Shown: one piece after another, positions 55,526 to 64,000 of the stretch | Position numbering within the stretch: the first letter of the stretch is position 1 | Layout: each line of letters starts with the position of its first letter | Assembly: GCA_016744295.1 (NCBI GenBank) | Contig: JADGEQ010000007.1 | Span: forward strand, 1-64,000 | Direction: 5' to 3' | DNA length: 64,000 nt | Source of the DNA: Desulfobacteraceae bacterium | Lineage (GTDB): Bacteria > Desulfobacterota > Desulfobacteria > Desulfobacterales > Desulfobacteraceae | Made by a program: the position numbers and the translations under genes | Notes under the pieces: generated by a model | The model's input: only the letters and a program-made list of their open reading frames with translations | The model's database searches: none | Told to the model about the DNA's origin: nothing

Positions 55526-56836
55526 TCAACTCAAATAAGAGAGTTCTCTTGGCAAAGGGATTCCCTTACCCATATGATCTTCACCATAGTTTACACCTGC
55601 CAGTATTACAAGATCGTTCAGCGCCCTTGAATCACCGAGAAAGGTCACAATTTCAATTTCTTCTTTCTTAATCTTTCCCCCAGCCCATTGGATATCCAGA
55701 ACAGATGAAGCATCAAAAAAATCTTCCCCCACCTGGAGCTGAACCTCGCCACCATAATGCTGAACAATTTTTGCCACCAAAAGACTGGGTCGACTGTGAA
55801 AGCCTCGATCTTTTGGAATCCCCACCCGAACTATAGATCTTTCCATGTTGTCATTTATTATTCTAAACGCCACTTCTTTGCCCGAGGATAAAAATTTGGC
55901 AGCATAAAATAAACAAAAATTCACCGCCCGGTCCAAAAGGACATCCCGATCGATCAACTCCGACAAGGCGAAACTAACGCCCTTATAGACATCTTTAAAT
56001 CCAACATCATACAGGTGTCGCTCATAAAAATGCAACAAACGGCCCATGACCTGTAATATGTGAAAAACAATTGAAAAATGACTGCGGAGTTCATCCAAAA
56101 TAATATTTTCAGAAGAGGACTCCGTATTTACCACATAGGAATCAAATGAAGATTGAATATTATGAATCCGCATCTCATAGTTACGGATAATCACTTCATT
56201 AATTTTTCCGGGGACCAGTTTATTGATCTCTTTTAAATCATATCGTTCATAAAAGGAAAATTGTTCAAAATCTTTGATCACCTCAAGAAATTCACTGGCA
56301 ATCCGCGTCAAATTTTCCTTTTGTTGATCTTTTGCGTTAAAATCATCAATGTTATGATCCAGGTGCTGACTGGAAGAGATTCCGGGGAAATAGCTTAAGT
56401 CATAACCGGTATTGGGAATGGTTATATCCAGTCGCTTTGCTTCCTCTAAAATAACTGGCCCCGCAAGCTTCAGAGAGTCCTGAATGATTCTCAGGGTATC
56501 CAGAGCCTCCAATTTAAACATTTCTTGATGATCATTTTCGAGACGGTAAAACTTAAATCGATTCAGCACATGACGCTGGGAATAACAAGCAAGGGAAAGA
56601 TGTCGTATGCTTGCGCTTAACTCACGATAAAACACCCATTCCTTATTTTTCTTTGCCCCGTGGAAATCCAGAAAATCTTCCAGAATATGGGAGGTGGTGA
56701 TAAGTTTGGAATAAAGTTTTTTTGTAAAAAGGTAATCATCGGATTCAATATTATTGATAAATAATATACATTTCAAATATTCAAAGGAAAAAATATTTAC
56801 CTTTTCCTTAAACGAAATATCACAGGTAAGACTCAT
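55526..56836 (-). CDS. unknown large protein with C-terminal HPr-like domain
   Basis: The 436-residue product starts with about 300 residues of helical sequence I cannot place (ILEDFLDFHG, ALDTLRIIQDSLKLAGPVI). The last 90 residues look like HPr, the phosphocarrier of sugar phosphotransferase systems. GIPKDRGFHSRPSLLVAKIV has the active-site pattern G-x-H-x-R-P, with His347. GGEVQLQVGEDFFDASSVLD corresponds to the regulatory-serine region. EIEIVTFLGDSRALNDLVIL matches the last helix. The phosphate-accepting His is thus present, but no other PTS gene is seen. It precedes ispD by 2 bp and follows rnpB by about 40 bp. A PTS-like sensor role is a guess. Confidence 0.6.
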   Translation of the reverse strand: MSLTCDISFKEKVNIFSFEYLKCILFINNIESDDYLFTKKLYSKLITTSHILEDFLDFHGAKKNKEWVFYRELSASIRHLSLACYSQRHVLNRFKFYRLENDHQEMFKLEALDTLRIIQDSLKLAGPVILEEAKRLDITIPNTGYDLSYFPGISSSQHLDHNIDDFNAKDQQKENLTRIASEFLEVIKDFEQFSFYERYDLKEINKLVPGKINEVIIRNYEMRIHNIQSSFDSYVVNTESSSENIILDELRSHFSIVFHILQVMGRLLHFYERHLYDVGFKDVYKGVSFALSELIDRDVLLDRAVNFCLFYAAKFLSSGKEVAFRIINDNMERSIVRVGIPKDRGFHSRPSLLVAKIVQHYGGEVQLQVGEDFFDASSVLDIQWAGGKIKKEEIEIVTFLGDSRALNDLVILAGVNYGEDHMGKGIPLPRELSYLS

Positions 56837-56875
56837 TAATAACTATCCACATTTAATAGAATTGAATTAAAAAAA

Positions 56876-57273
<398 letters not shown>

Positions 57274-57274
57274 T

Positions 57275-57997
57275 TTAATCAGTATTTACATGGTAAAGAA
57301 TTCTACTGCATTGTGGACATGAAATCAATGAAGATCCTCGTTGCACTTCAATAAAAAGCTGTGGAGGGATATTCATGAAACATCCCAGACAGACTGCATT
57401 ATCAACACCGGTAACAGCAAGTCCGTTATTCATTTTTGAAATTTTCCGAAACCTCTCCATAAGAGAAGGATTAAGGCTTTTACCGATATCTTTCTGCCGG
57501 ACCAGGTACTCTTCTAACAATTCTTTATCATCCGTGCATTTTTTCTCTATTTCAGCTTGTTGGGCTAAAATCTGTTCCGCCAGCAAACTATACTCTTTTT
57601 CGCTCTCTTTGACTATGGACTCTGATCTTTCCCGTTCATCCATAAAATCGAGCAATTCTGTTTCAAAAGCATCTTTACGTTTTTTGTTGTCATCAACCTC
57701 ACGGAGAAGCACTTGATACTCTTTGTTGGTTTTAACCATCCTCAAGTTTTCATTGCTTTTAATAATCCGATCATCAACTATCTGAATTTCAGACTCACTA
57801 TCACGACACGCAGTTTGGGCCTTTTTCAACTCTTCTTTATTTTGGACCAGCGCGTTTTTAAACTGATTAAGCCTTGATTCCAATTTAGTTTTTTCTTTTT
57901 TAACTTTTTCAAGAACCGCCTGAAGCCTGACAATTTCAGTCTCCGCCTCCTGAAGCTTAACAAGTGTGACAATATCTTGTTTTAATATATCATTCAT
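57275..57997 (-). CDS. C4 zinc-ribbon coiled-coil protein (DUF164 type)
   Basis: The 240 residues are mostly a long antiparallel coiled coil (about 10-170, for example LQAVLEKVKKEKTKLESRLN). They end in a C4 zinc ribbon, with CLGCFMNIPP and SCPQCSRILYH providing four cysteines. This family is widely kept next to Nif3-like genes and rnpB in deltaproteobacteria and actinobacteria. Its role is unclear; related proteins have been linked to nucleic-acid binding and septation. It follows the Nif3 gene by 9 bp. Confidence 0.88.
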   Translation of the reverse strand: MNDILKQDIVTLVKLQEAETEIVRLQAVLEKVKKEKTKLESRLNQFKNALVQNKEELKKAQTACRDSESEIQIVDDRIIKSNENLRMVKTNKEYQVLLREVDDNKKRKDAFETELLDFMDERERSESIVKESEKEYSLLAEQILAQQAEIEKKCTDDKELLEEYLVRQKDIGKSLNPSLMERFRKISKMNNGLAVTGVDNAVCLGCFMNIPPQLFIEVQRGSSLISCPQCSRILYHVNTD

Positions 57998-58006
57998 AGC
58001 TTATCC

Positions 58007-58840
58007 TTAAACTGTTTTGAATGGATCCTTTTCCTTTTGAAACACCTTTATCGTTATATCATACCCAACAGATGAAAGGGCTTGCCCAAGACTATTTTTT
58101 AGCATATCACCGACAATAATTTCCGAAGCAAAATGCCCTACATCTATAAGTCCCCTGTGAACCATTTCAACCTGTCTTGCCTCATGATATTTGAGGTCAC
58201 CGGTTATATAGACTTGCGCAGAAGAATCCAGAAAAGAACCGATCAAAGACCCACCTGAGCCTGTGCAGAGGGCGATCTTTTTAACCGCCAGACTCATATC
58301 TCCTGCCACACGAATAGATTCAAGCCCGAGACGTTCCTTGATTTGAAGTACCAACTCTTTTAATGACAGCTCAGAATTGAGATGCCCTATCCTGCCAAGC
58401 CCCTCGATCCTGTCAATGGCATGATCCAGGGGTAAATCCCCGATTTTGGATTCAAAATGGAGGGGTCCATCGCATTCAACCCCAATAACCCTGGCAAAAT
58501 AGTCATTAAGTCCGTTCACGGCCTTATCTAAATTGGTATGCGCCGACAGAATGCCGATCCTTTCCCTTGCAGCCAGGGCAATTGCCGATCCTGGCATCCT
58601 GCCGAAGTCGATAGATTTTTCAGGACTCATTTGCAAAGGATGGTGGGAAAGCACAAGGTCTGCTCCCCAATCCTTTGCAGCTTCCATCACCGCCATGGAT
58701 ACATCCAGACTGACCATAATTTTTTTAATGGTCCATCTGAAATCACCTGCCTGGAGTCCTGAATTATCCCAGTTTTCAGCAAGACTAAAGGGTGCAAAAG
58801 AATCGATAATATCAATTAATTTTTTAACGGTTAACGGCAT
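58007..58840 (-). CDS. Nif3/YbgI-like dinuclear metal protein
   Basis: This is a hexameric NIF3 (DUF34) protein, which may act on GTP cyclohydrolase-type substrates or as a metal chaperone; the role is not proven. SLAENWDNSGLQAGDF, DLVLSHHPLQM, GILSAHTNLDKAVNGLN and DVGHFASEIIVGDML carry the metal-binding His, Asp and Glu residues. ALCTGSGGSLIGSFLDSSA and VYITGDLKYHEARQ follow. I start at the ATG at 58840 after GAGGGAGC; a longer frame to 58858 adds MLLEGA only. 277 residues is normal for the short form. Confidence 0.92.
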   Translation of the reverse strand: MPLTVKKLIDIIDSFAPFSLAENWDNSGLQAGDFRWTIKKIMVSLDVSMAVMEAAKDWGADLVLSHHPLQMSPEKSIDFGRMPGSAIALAARERIGILSAHTNLDKAVNGLNDYFARVIGVECDGPLHFESKIGDLPLDHAIDRIEGLGRIGHLNSELSLKELVLQIKERLGLESIRVAGDMSLAVKKIALCTGSGGSLIGSFLDSSAQVYITGDLKYHEARQVEMVHRGLIDVGHFASEIIVGDMLKNSLGQALSSVGYDITIKVFQKEKDPFKTV

Positions 58841-58858
58841 AGCTCCCTCTAAAAGCAA

Positions 58859-58887
58859 AAAAAGCGTGGTATAATACCACGCTTTTT
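58859..58887 (-). terminator. intrinsic terminator of the tRNA transcript
   Basis: AAAAAGCGTGGTA (58859-58871) and TACCACGCTTTTT (58875-58887) form a perfect 13-bp stem with a 3-base loop. On the minus strand it is followed by a T-rich run, just after the tRNA and before the Nif3 gene. Confidence 0.85.
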
Positions 58888-58989
58888 AATCTTATATCGG
58901 TTTGACATCCAACAGGCACATTCATATATGACCTGACCATCCTTTTGCGTTTTCAACCTGCATGTTAATTTTGACCAAATTTTGTTTGA

Positions 58990-59066
58990 TGGTGGGCCCA
59001 CCTGGAATCGAACCAGGGACCGACCGGTTATGAGCCGGTGGCTCTGCCAAACTGAGCTATAGGCCC
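58990..59066 (-). tRNA. tRNA with CAU anticodon, probably elongator Met
   Basis: The minus strand folds as a 77-base tRNA with encoded CCA. The acceptor stem GGGCCTA pairs with TGGGCCC with one wobble. The D arm carries AGCTCAGTTTGGCAGAGC. The anticodon arm ACCGG-CTCATAA-CCGGT gives CAU. The T arm holds GGTTCGATTCC. CAU occurs in initiator Met, elongator Met and lysidine-modified Ile2 tRNAs. A paired acceptor end rules against initiator, and elongator Met is the best reading. tRNA-Ile2 cannot be excluded by eye. Confidence 0.93.
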
Positions 59067-59090
59067 GTCAACATCTAAACAAACTTGGTT

Positions 59091-59119
59091 TATATATAGC
59101 AATCAAAGGATCATGTCAA
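59091..59119 (-). promoter_or_regulatory. sigma-70 promoter of the tRNA gene
   Basis: The minus strand has TTGACA (59119-59114), 17 bases, then TATATA (59096-59091). The start would be near 59084, about 18 bases before the tRNA. The -35 box sits 3 bases from the rpoD stop codon. Confidence 0.65.
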
Positions 59120-59122
59120 GAT

Positions 59123-60985
59123 TTAATTCTCTATAAAGGTCTTCAGCTTTTTACTTCTTGTCGGATGCCGGAGCTTCCTTAATGCCTTGGCCTCAATCTG
59201 ACGGATTCTTTCCCTGGTAACAGTAAAATCCTTACCCACCTCTTCAAGGGTATGATCAGATTTTTCTCCAATACCAAATCGCATTCTTAATACTTTTTCC
59301 TCCCTTGGAGTAAGGGTGGCAAGAATTTTCCTCGTCTGTTCAGCCAGACTAAAATCAATGGCAGCTTCGGAAGGGATTGAAAACTTCTTATCCTCTATAA
59401 AGTCACCCAAATGACTGTCTTCTTCTTCACCAATCGGGGTTTCCAGAGAGATGGGTTCCTTTGCAATCTTAAGCACCCTTCTCACTTTATCAATGGGAAT
59501 CTCCATCTTTTCAGCAATCTCTTCCGGTGAAGGTTCTTTGCCCATCTCCTGGACAAGATACCGTGAAGTTCGAATAAGTTTATTGATGGTTTCAATCATA
59601 TGAACAGGAATACGAATTGTCCTGGCCTGATCCGCAATAGCTCGGGTAATGGCCTGCCGTATCCACCAGGTGGCATAGGTTGAAAACTTATACCCCCTCC
59701 TGTATTCAAATTTGTCAACAGCCTTCATCAAACCGATATTTCCTTCCTGGATAAGATCCAAGAACTGAAGCCCCCGATTTGTATATTTTTTGGCAATACT
59801 AACAACCAACCGCAAATTTGCCCTTACCAATTCCCGTTTTGCAAAGTCAGCATTTTTCCTTCCCCTATCAACCCCCTCGACTATGGCCCTCAGGTCTTCA
59901 ACCCCACCCCTGATCAAATCCCTGCGTAGGTCCACCTGACATAATACAGAACAAATATCTTCATACAGCACAACCACCCTTTCCACCGTGAGGTCGGTCC
60001 GAGCAGTGGCCCATGCCACAAAGGTATCCTGATCCACGCCCTGCTTTATCATCGTGTCTTTCCGCACATTAAAAGTTTTGGCACATTTATCCAAAAGCTG
60101 ATCAACGGTTTCAAACCATGAAATCGTATTCCGAATGCTTTTCTCTATGTTATCAACAACATTGGATTCAAACCGCCATCGTTTTAAATGCTCAAATATA
60201 ATTTCTGTATTATCAGAAATCTCTTTTTTGAGGTTTTCAATTTTTTTGGTTCCTTTTTTCAGACTGACCAGCAGCTCTCTTTTTTGCTGATTTTCTTCAT
60301 GGATATCATTTATAAGGGTCAGGGCATTTAGAAATTTTTCCTGCTTGGATACTTCATCCACAGCCCCGTCCCCTTCATCCACATCTCTCAATACATGTTT
60401 GGGCCGCATGGATTTTTTTTCCATTTTCTTCCCATACATAAAAATGATAGATAATGAAATCGGACAATTGAGCATGGCCCTCAAAATATTTCGTTCACCA
60501 GCCTCAATCTTTTTGGCAATTTCGATTTCCCCCTCCCTGCTCAAAAGGGTTACCATGCCCATCTCTTTTAAATACATTTTCACAGGATCTGTAACCGCAC
60601 CAAATTCAAGATCAGGTTTTTCTTTTTTATCTGAAAAAAGCTCTTTTTTGTTGCTTTTAGCGTCCTTGTCACTATCCTCGTCGGCTTGGTTACCCTCGTT
60701 CTTTTTGCCTTTTTTAACAGCTGATTTTATAATAGTCTTTTTTTGAGGCTTCACCACAGCTTTCTTGGAAGAACCCTTCTCTTGATCCACAAGCGCAATT
60801 CCAAGCTCTTTGAACTGAACTACTATATCATCAATTTGATCAAATGATTGTAAATCTCCAGAGATTGCATCATTTATTTCGGCAAAAGAGAGAACACCGG
60901 TTTTTTCACCCTTTTTTATAAGCTTACGCATTTCATTCTTACTGATCACTACATTCTCTCCAGACTTGTTTGTCTTTTCCGCCAT
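59123..60985 (-). CDS. rpoD: primary sigma factor RpoD (sigma-70)
   Basis: Full-length housekeeping sigma factor, 620 residues. Region 1.1 is at the start ([20 protein letters not shown]). A long charged insert lies around 80-120. Region 1.2 ([20 protein letters not shown]) follows, then a non-conserved helical insert. Region 2 has [20 protein letters not shown] and [20 protein letters not shown] for -10 binding and melting. Region 3 follows. Region 4 has [17 protein letters not shown] and [20 protein letters not shown] for -35 recognition. It follows dnaG by 18 bp in the usual dnaG-rpoD order. Confidence 0.97.
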   Translation of the reverse strand: MAEKTNKSGENVVISKNEMRKLIKKGEKTGVLSFAEINDAISGDLQSFDQIDDIVVQFKELGIALVDQEKGSSKKAVVKPQKKTIIKSAVKKGKKNEGNQADEDSDKDAKSNKKELFSDKKEKPDLEFGAVTDPVKMYLKEMGMVTLLSREGEIEIAKKIEAGERNILRAMLNCPISLSIIFMYGKKMEKKSMRPKHVLRDVDEGDGAVDEVSKQEKFLNALTLINDIHEENQQKRELLVSLKKGTKKIENLKKEISDNTEIIFEHLKRWRFESNVVDNIEKSIRNTISWFETVDQLLDKCAKTFNVRKDTMIKQGVDQDTFVAWATARTDLTVERVVVLYEDICSVLCQVDLRRDLIRGGVEDLRAIVEGVDRGRKNADFAKRELVRANLRLVVSIAKKYTNRGLQFLDLIQEGNIGLMKAVDKFEYRRGYKFSTYATWWIRQAITRAIADQARTIRIPVHMIETINKLIRTSRYLVQEMGKEPSPEEIAEKMEIPIDKVRRVLKIAKEPISLETPIGEEEDSHLGDFIEDKKFSIPSEAAIDFSLAEQTRKILATLTPREEKVLRMRFGIGEKSDHTLEEVGKDFTVTRERIRQIEAKALRKLRHPTRSKKLKTFIEN

Positions 60986-61003
60986 AAAATGCCTCCCAAA
61001 GGC

Positions 61004-62776
61004 CTAAAGTTTTTGGCAATCGTGCAATTGCTGAATTTCCTGCTGTTTTTGTTTTAGTAACTCCGTAACATCAGCATCACAGCCCTTTTCCGCACTTATT
61101 ATTTTTGTTGTTAATATATTTTCGTTTTTTCTTCTAATTTTTATAATCCGGTTCATCAATACATGGGTCGTTTGAGCCATATCTTCAATCCCTGAAAAAT
61201 CATCCATTGCAAGGGACGCAATCAATTCCTGGTCGCTGGTCTCATTTAATTTGGCCATAACATTAGTGACAAAGCCATCCTTGTCAAGCTCAGTGGCCAT
61301 GATTATTTTTGCAATCCCTTGAAGCTGTTCTGAATAAAAACAGTTCACCACATTTGTTTTAACCACCTCGGGAATCAACTCCGGATAATTCAGCATGATG
61401 CTAAGAATTTGCTTTTCCCTTGGATCGGATACCAAACCTTCATTCTCCTGGAGTGTTGGCCCCAGGGGCGATTGTTTTGTATTATTTTGAACTGCATCTC
61501 TAACCTTTTCCAAAACCGCTTTCTCATCAATGTTCAGGGTTTCAGAAAGTTCCCTCACATATAATGATCTTAAAGCAGAATCCTCGATCAACGATAGGTG
61601 CTGCTTCATCTCATCTAAGATTTTAATACGTCCTTCCACAGACAACCCATGGGTTTCCATGGAAAGCCCTAACAAAAACTGCATAATGGTCTTTGCTTCT
61701 GCGGCAAGTGACAAAAAAGCAACTTGCCCGTGCTTCATCACAAAAGAATCCGGATCATTCTTGTCCGGTAAAACCAGAATTCTTGTATCCACACCCTCTT
61801 TCATGAAGATCTTAATACTTCTTTTTGCAGCATTGATCCCGGCAGCATCGGAATCAAATACCAGAACCATCTTAGAAGCATATCCTTTTAAAATCCGGAC
61901 ATGCTCCTGTGACAATGCCGTACCCAGACTGGCCACAACGTTCTTAATCCCATTTTGGTAAAGGGATAAAAAATCAAAATAGCCCTCGACAATATAAACA
62001 ACCCCTTCCTGGCGGCAATATTGTTTGGCCGCATGGAGACCGTAAAGAATTCTGCCCTTACTGTATACCGGGGTTTCAGGGGAATTCATATATTTGGGCA
62101 TGGCATCATCCATGACCCGTCCGCCAAATCCTGCAACCTGCATATTAATATCGAAAATCGGAAACATTAACCGATTCCGGAATCGGTCATAATACCCATT
62201 GCCCTGTTTTTTTTGCAAAATCAATCCGGAATTCACTGCAACCTGCCGGGTTACCTTTTCATGCTTCAAAAAATTAACAGCATCATCCCACACATCATTG
62301 GAAACACCCAGATGAAATTCATCAATTATATCGGTAGTCATTCCTCTTTTTTCAAGATAATCTCTGGCAGCTGTTCCCCTGGATCCCCTGATAAACCCTG
62401 CATAAAAAATCATTATTTTTTTGTTCAGTCGAAACAGGGACTCTTTAACAAGAACCTGCTTTCTCCTGACCGGATCAATCGACTCCGGTTCAATGATTAC
62501 ATTATATTTTCTGGCCAGCATCCTAACCGCTTCAGGAAAGGAGATCCCGTGATATTTCATCACAAAGGACAGCGCATTTCCCCCAGCGCTGCACCCAAAA
62601 CAATGGAAAATCTGCTTATCAGCATTCACCGAAAAAGAAGGGCTCTTCTCAGAATGAAACGGACAGAGACCAAAAAAGTTCCTGCCTGATTTTTTAAGGA
62701 TAACGGATTCAGATACGATATCTACGATATCAGAAGTATTCAAAATTTCTGAAATTTTCTCTTCAGGAATAGTCAT
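61004..62776 (-). CDS. dnaG: DNA primase
   Basis: It makes RNA primers at the replication fork. The CHC2-type zinc domain near the N-terminus has GLCPFHSEKSPSFSVNADKQ with IFHCFGCSAGG. The Toprim domain includes GVVYIVEGYFDFLSLYQNGI and VLVFDSDAAGINAAKRSI. A helicase-binding domain ends the protein. I use the ATG at 62776 (590 residues; MTIPEEKISEIL is the family's usual opening). A TTG at 62797 would add 7 residues. Neither has a good ribosome-binding site. It precedes rpoD. Confidence 0.95.
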   Translation of the reverse strand: MTIPEEKISEILNTSDIVDIVSESVILKKSGRNFFGLCPFHSEKSPSFSVNADKQIFHCFGCSAGGNALSFVMKYHGISFPEAVRMLARKYNVIIEPESIDPVRRKQVLVKESLFRLNKKIMIFYAGFIRGSRGTAARDYLEKRGMTTDIIDEFHLGVSNDVWDDAVNFLKHEKVTRQVAVNSGLILQKKQGNGYYDRFRNRLMFPIFDINMQVAGFGGRVMDDAMPKYMNSPETPVYSKGRILYGLHAAKQYCRQEGVVYIVEGYFDFLSLYQNGIKNVVASLGTALSQEHVRILKGYASKMVLVFDSDAAGINAAKRSIKIFMKEGVDTRILVLPDKNDPDSFVMKHGQVAFLSLAAEAKTIMQFLLGLSMETHGLSVEGRIKILDEMKQHLSLIEDSALRSLYVRELSETLNIDEKAVLEKVRDAVQNNTKQSPLGPTLQENEGLVSDPREKQILSIMLNYPELIPEVVKTNVVNCFYSEQLQGIAKIIMATELDKDGFVTNVMAKLNETSDQELIASLAMDDFSGIEDMAQTTHVLMNRIIKIRRKNENILTTKIISAEKGCDADVTELLKQKQQEIQQLHDCQKL

Positions 62777-62940
62777 CTTTGGCGGTGCTGGCTCCAAAAT
62801 TTCAACTGGTTATATAAAATCAATAAGTTAAGTACTTAATATACCATGTCAATAATCATCATTAAAGATAATCCTGATTTTGAAAGCATCATCGCCCTCA
62901 CCATAGTTGCAATTATTTAAAATAAACGTAAAAGAATGAT

Positions 62941-63528
62941 TTACAAACAACCCTTGCTTGAAAGGGATCCACAAAGATTTTCATTTATCCGGGTTGCCAT
63001 ATTTAATGATTTTCCCATGGCTTTGAAAATGGATTCAAGCATATGGTGCTCATTACTACCATAATATGCATTTATATGAAGATTTAATCCGCCTTTAACA
63101 CAGAAGGCCTGAAAAAACTCCTTGGCAAGATAGGCATCAAACGAGCCGGTTGACTTCAAGTCGTCTGGAAAATGATAGACAAGGTAGGGACGGTTGGACA
63201 AATCCACTGTCACCCGTGACAATGCTTCATCCATGGGAACACAACTATCACCAAACCTTATGATTCCCTCTTTTAACCCAAGTGCCTCATAAAAGGCCTG
63301 GCCAAGGACAAGCCCGACATCTTCTATGGTATGGTGAAAATCCACCTCAATGTCCCCTTTGGCAAGGATCTTAAGATCAAAAAAACCGTGGACTGCAAAG
63401 GCGGTCAGCATGTGATCGAAAAAGGCAATTCCAGTGGAAATATCGGCCTTTCCGCTGCCATCCAAATCCAGTTGAATTTCGATCTGAGTTTCTTTTGTTT
63501 TCCGGGACACATTTATTTTTCGACTCAT
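62941..63528 (-). CDS. hisB: imidazoleglycerol-phosphate dehydratase
   Basis: It catalyses histidine-synthesis step 6, a Mn-dependent dehydration. The duplicated ferredoxin-like fold carries metal sites GIAFFDHMLTAFAVHGFFDL, VDFHHTIEDVGLVLGQAF and INAYYGSNEHHMLESIFKAM. 195 residues, single-function form. The ATG at 63528 fits a GGATGG site; longer frames upstream lack one. No other his gene is adjacent, so the pathway is dispersed here. A sigma-70 promoter lies 93 bases upstream. Confidence 0.96.
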   Translation of the reverse strand: MSRKINVSRKTKETQIEIQLDLDGSGKADISTGIAFFDHMLTAFAVHGFFDLKILAKGDIEVDFHHTIEDVGLVLGQAFYEALGLKEGIIRFGDSCVPMDEALSRVTVDLSNRPYLVYHFPDDLKSTGSFDAYLAKEFFQAFCVKGGLNLHINAYYGSNEHHMLESIFKAMGKSLNMATRINENLCGSLSSKGCL

Positions 63529-63620
63529 ATCACCATCCTTGAAACCCATTCTCAAAATTAGGAACGAGTGAATTAACTACCACAACGCATTGTTCAAAAA
63601 ACTATTTGAACCAGCCCTGC

Positions 63621-63649
63621 AAAATACAATATAATTATTTAGATGTCAA
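63621..63649 (-). promoter_or_regulatory. sigma-70 promoter of hisB
   Basis: On the minus strand TTGACA (63649-63644), a 17-base spacer and TATTTT (63626-63621). The leader would be about 85 bases. I see no attenuator or riboswitch in it. Confidence 0.5.
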
Positions 63650-63811
63650 TTTGATTGTCCCGCCCCTGGAAATTAATTATTCTCCAATCAGCCAGATCCG
63701 GGTAATTAATTAAAAACTATTCTTTTTTAATTGAATTCTTAAAAAAACCATCATAAGGTAACCTTTATTTTTTTTGCGACTATTCTCTATTTTAAAAAGG
63801 ATACACGCCAG

Positions 63812-64000
63812 ATGGAATCCAATAAAAACGTCATCATTATCGGCGGAGGTGTCATCGGCCTTGCCTGTGCCCATTACCTCATTGAAAAGGGAGCAAGCGT
63901 CAGGATTATTGAAAAGGATGGGATTGGTGACGGTGCCTCCCACGGCAACTGCGGCCTGCTCTATTTTTCTGATGTTATTCCACTTTGCTCTCCCGGAGCT
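63812..64000 (+). CDS. DadA-like FAD-dependent amino-acid oxidoreductase, 5' part
   Basis: The first 63 codons are visible before the window ends. VIIIGGGVIGLACAHYLIEK is the FAD-binding dinucleotide fold. VRIIEKDGIGDGASHGNCGL follows, the DAO-family second strand and the G-A-S-x-G-N-x-G loop typical of D-amino-acid dehydrogenases (DadA). AAAAGGAT lies about 11 bases before the ATG at 63812. It could also be a glycine oxidase-like protein; the substrate-binding part is outside the window. Confidence 0.85.
   Translation, partial: MESNKNVIIIGGGVIGLACAHYLIEKGASVRIIEKDGIGDGASHGNCGLLYFSDVIPLCSPGA

Noticed and set aside
62824..62852. TTGACA upstream of dnaG as a promoter
   Set aside because: The -35 is perfect but no -10-like box lies at 16-18 bases; a 12-bp palindrome is found there, possibly by chance in AT-rich DNA.

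Overview
The window looks like chromosome from an anaerobic, AT-rich deltaproteobacterium. Desulfobacterota of the Desulfobacteraceae kind (Desulfobacula or Desulfobacter relatives) is my inference from gene content: an exosortase/PEP-CTERM polysaccharide locus, F420-hydrogenase-beta-like and ferredoxin-fused proteins, a PrkA/DUF444/SpoVR cluster, and a core block with rnpB, a C4 zinc-ribbon protein, Nif3, tRNA, rpoD and dnaG. No 16S rRNA gene is present, so the taxon is not proven.

Region 1 (about 0.2-29.6 kb, nearly all minus strand) is an exopolysaccharide and protein-sorting locus. Read in the direction of transcription it begins with chain-length protein, tyrosine autokinase, a shrunken sugar-transferase relic, export lipoprotein-like protein and outer-membrane barrel. 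It continues with UDP-glucose dehydrogenase, the four dTDP-rhamnose genes, exosortase, EpsI and a polyprenyl-phosphate sugar transferase. A nonulosonic-acid (pseudaminic/legionaminic type) module, flippase, glycosyltransferases, a pyruvyltransferase/FrhB-like pair and an acyltransferase follow. The distal part (0.2-8.3 kb) is littered with transposon debris: a frameshifted IS200-type tnpA, IS5-type and IS3-type transposase fragments, and an IS200-end-like terminator. This suggests that the sugar-decorating end of the locus is being swapped. A PEP-CTERM protein gene with a good sigma-54 promoter and the PrsT TPR lipoprotein lie upstream.

Region 2 (29.7-43.3 kb) holds aminopeptidase N, a CPBP/CAAX-type membrane protease and a UDP-glucuronate epimerase likely tied to the polysaccharide locus. 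It also has a small basic protein, a cereblon-type CULT-domain protein with the complete tri-tryptophan pocket, an EI24/CysZ-like membrane protein, a class IV aminotransferase, a class III nucleotidyl cyclase, Cfa and Mfd.

Region 3 (43.4-51.1 kb) is a stress-type module on one strand: PrkA kinase, DUF444 (YeaH-like) protein, SpoVR, and a second, strongly diverged PrkA-like AAA protein. A textbook sigma-70 promoter precedes it.

Region 4 (51.2-64 kb) contains a ferredoxin-nitroreductase, an unusual protein with nine DDLS-type short repeats, an orphan substrate-binding protein, IspD, a large protein ending in an HPr-like domain, RNase P RNA, zinc-ribbon protein, Nif3, a CAU tRNA, RpoD, DnaG and HisB. 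The window edge cuts a DadA-like flavoprotein.

The most unusual items are the CULT protein, the PrkA pair, the DDLS-repeat protein, the HPr-tailed protein, the fused nonulosonate cytidylyltransferase/hydrolase and the internally deleted sugar-transferase relic.
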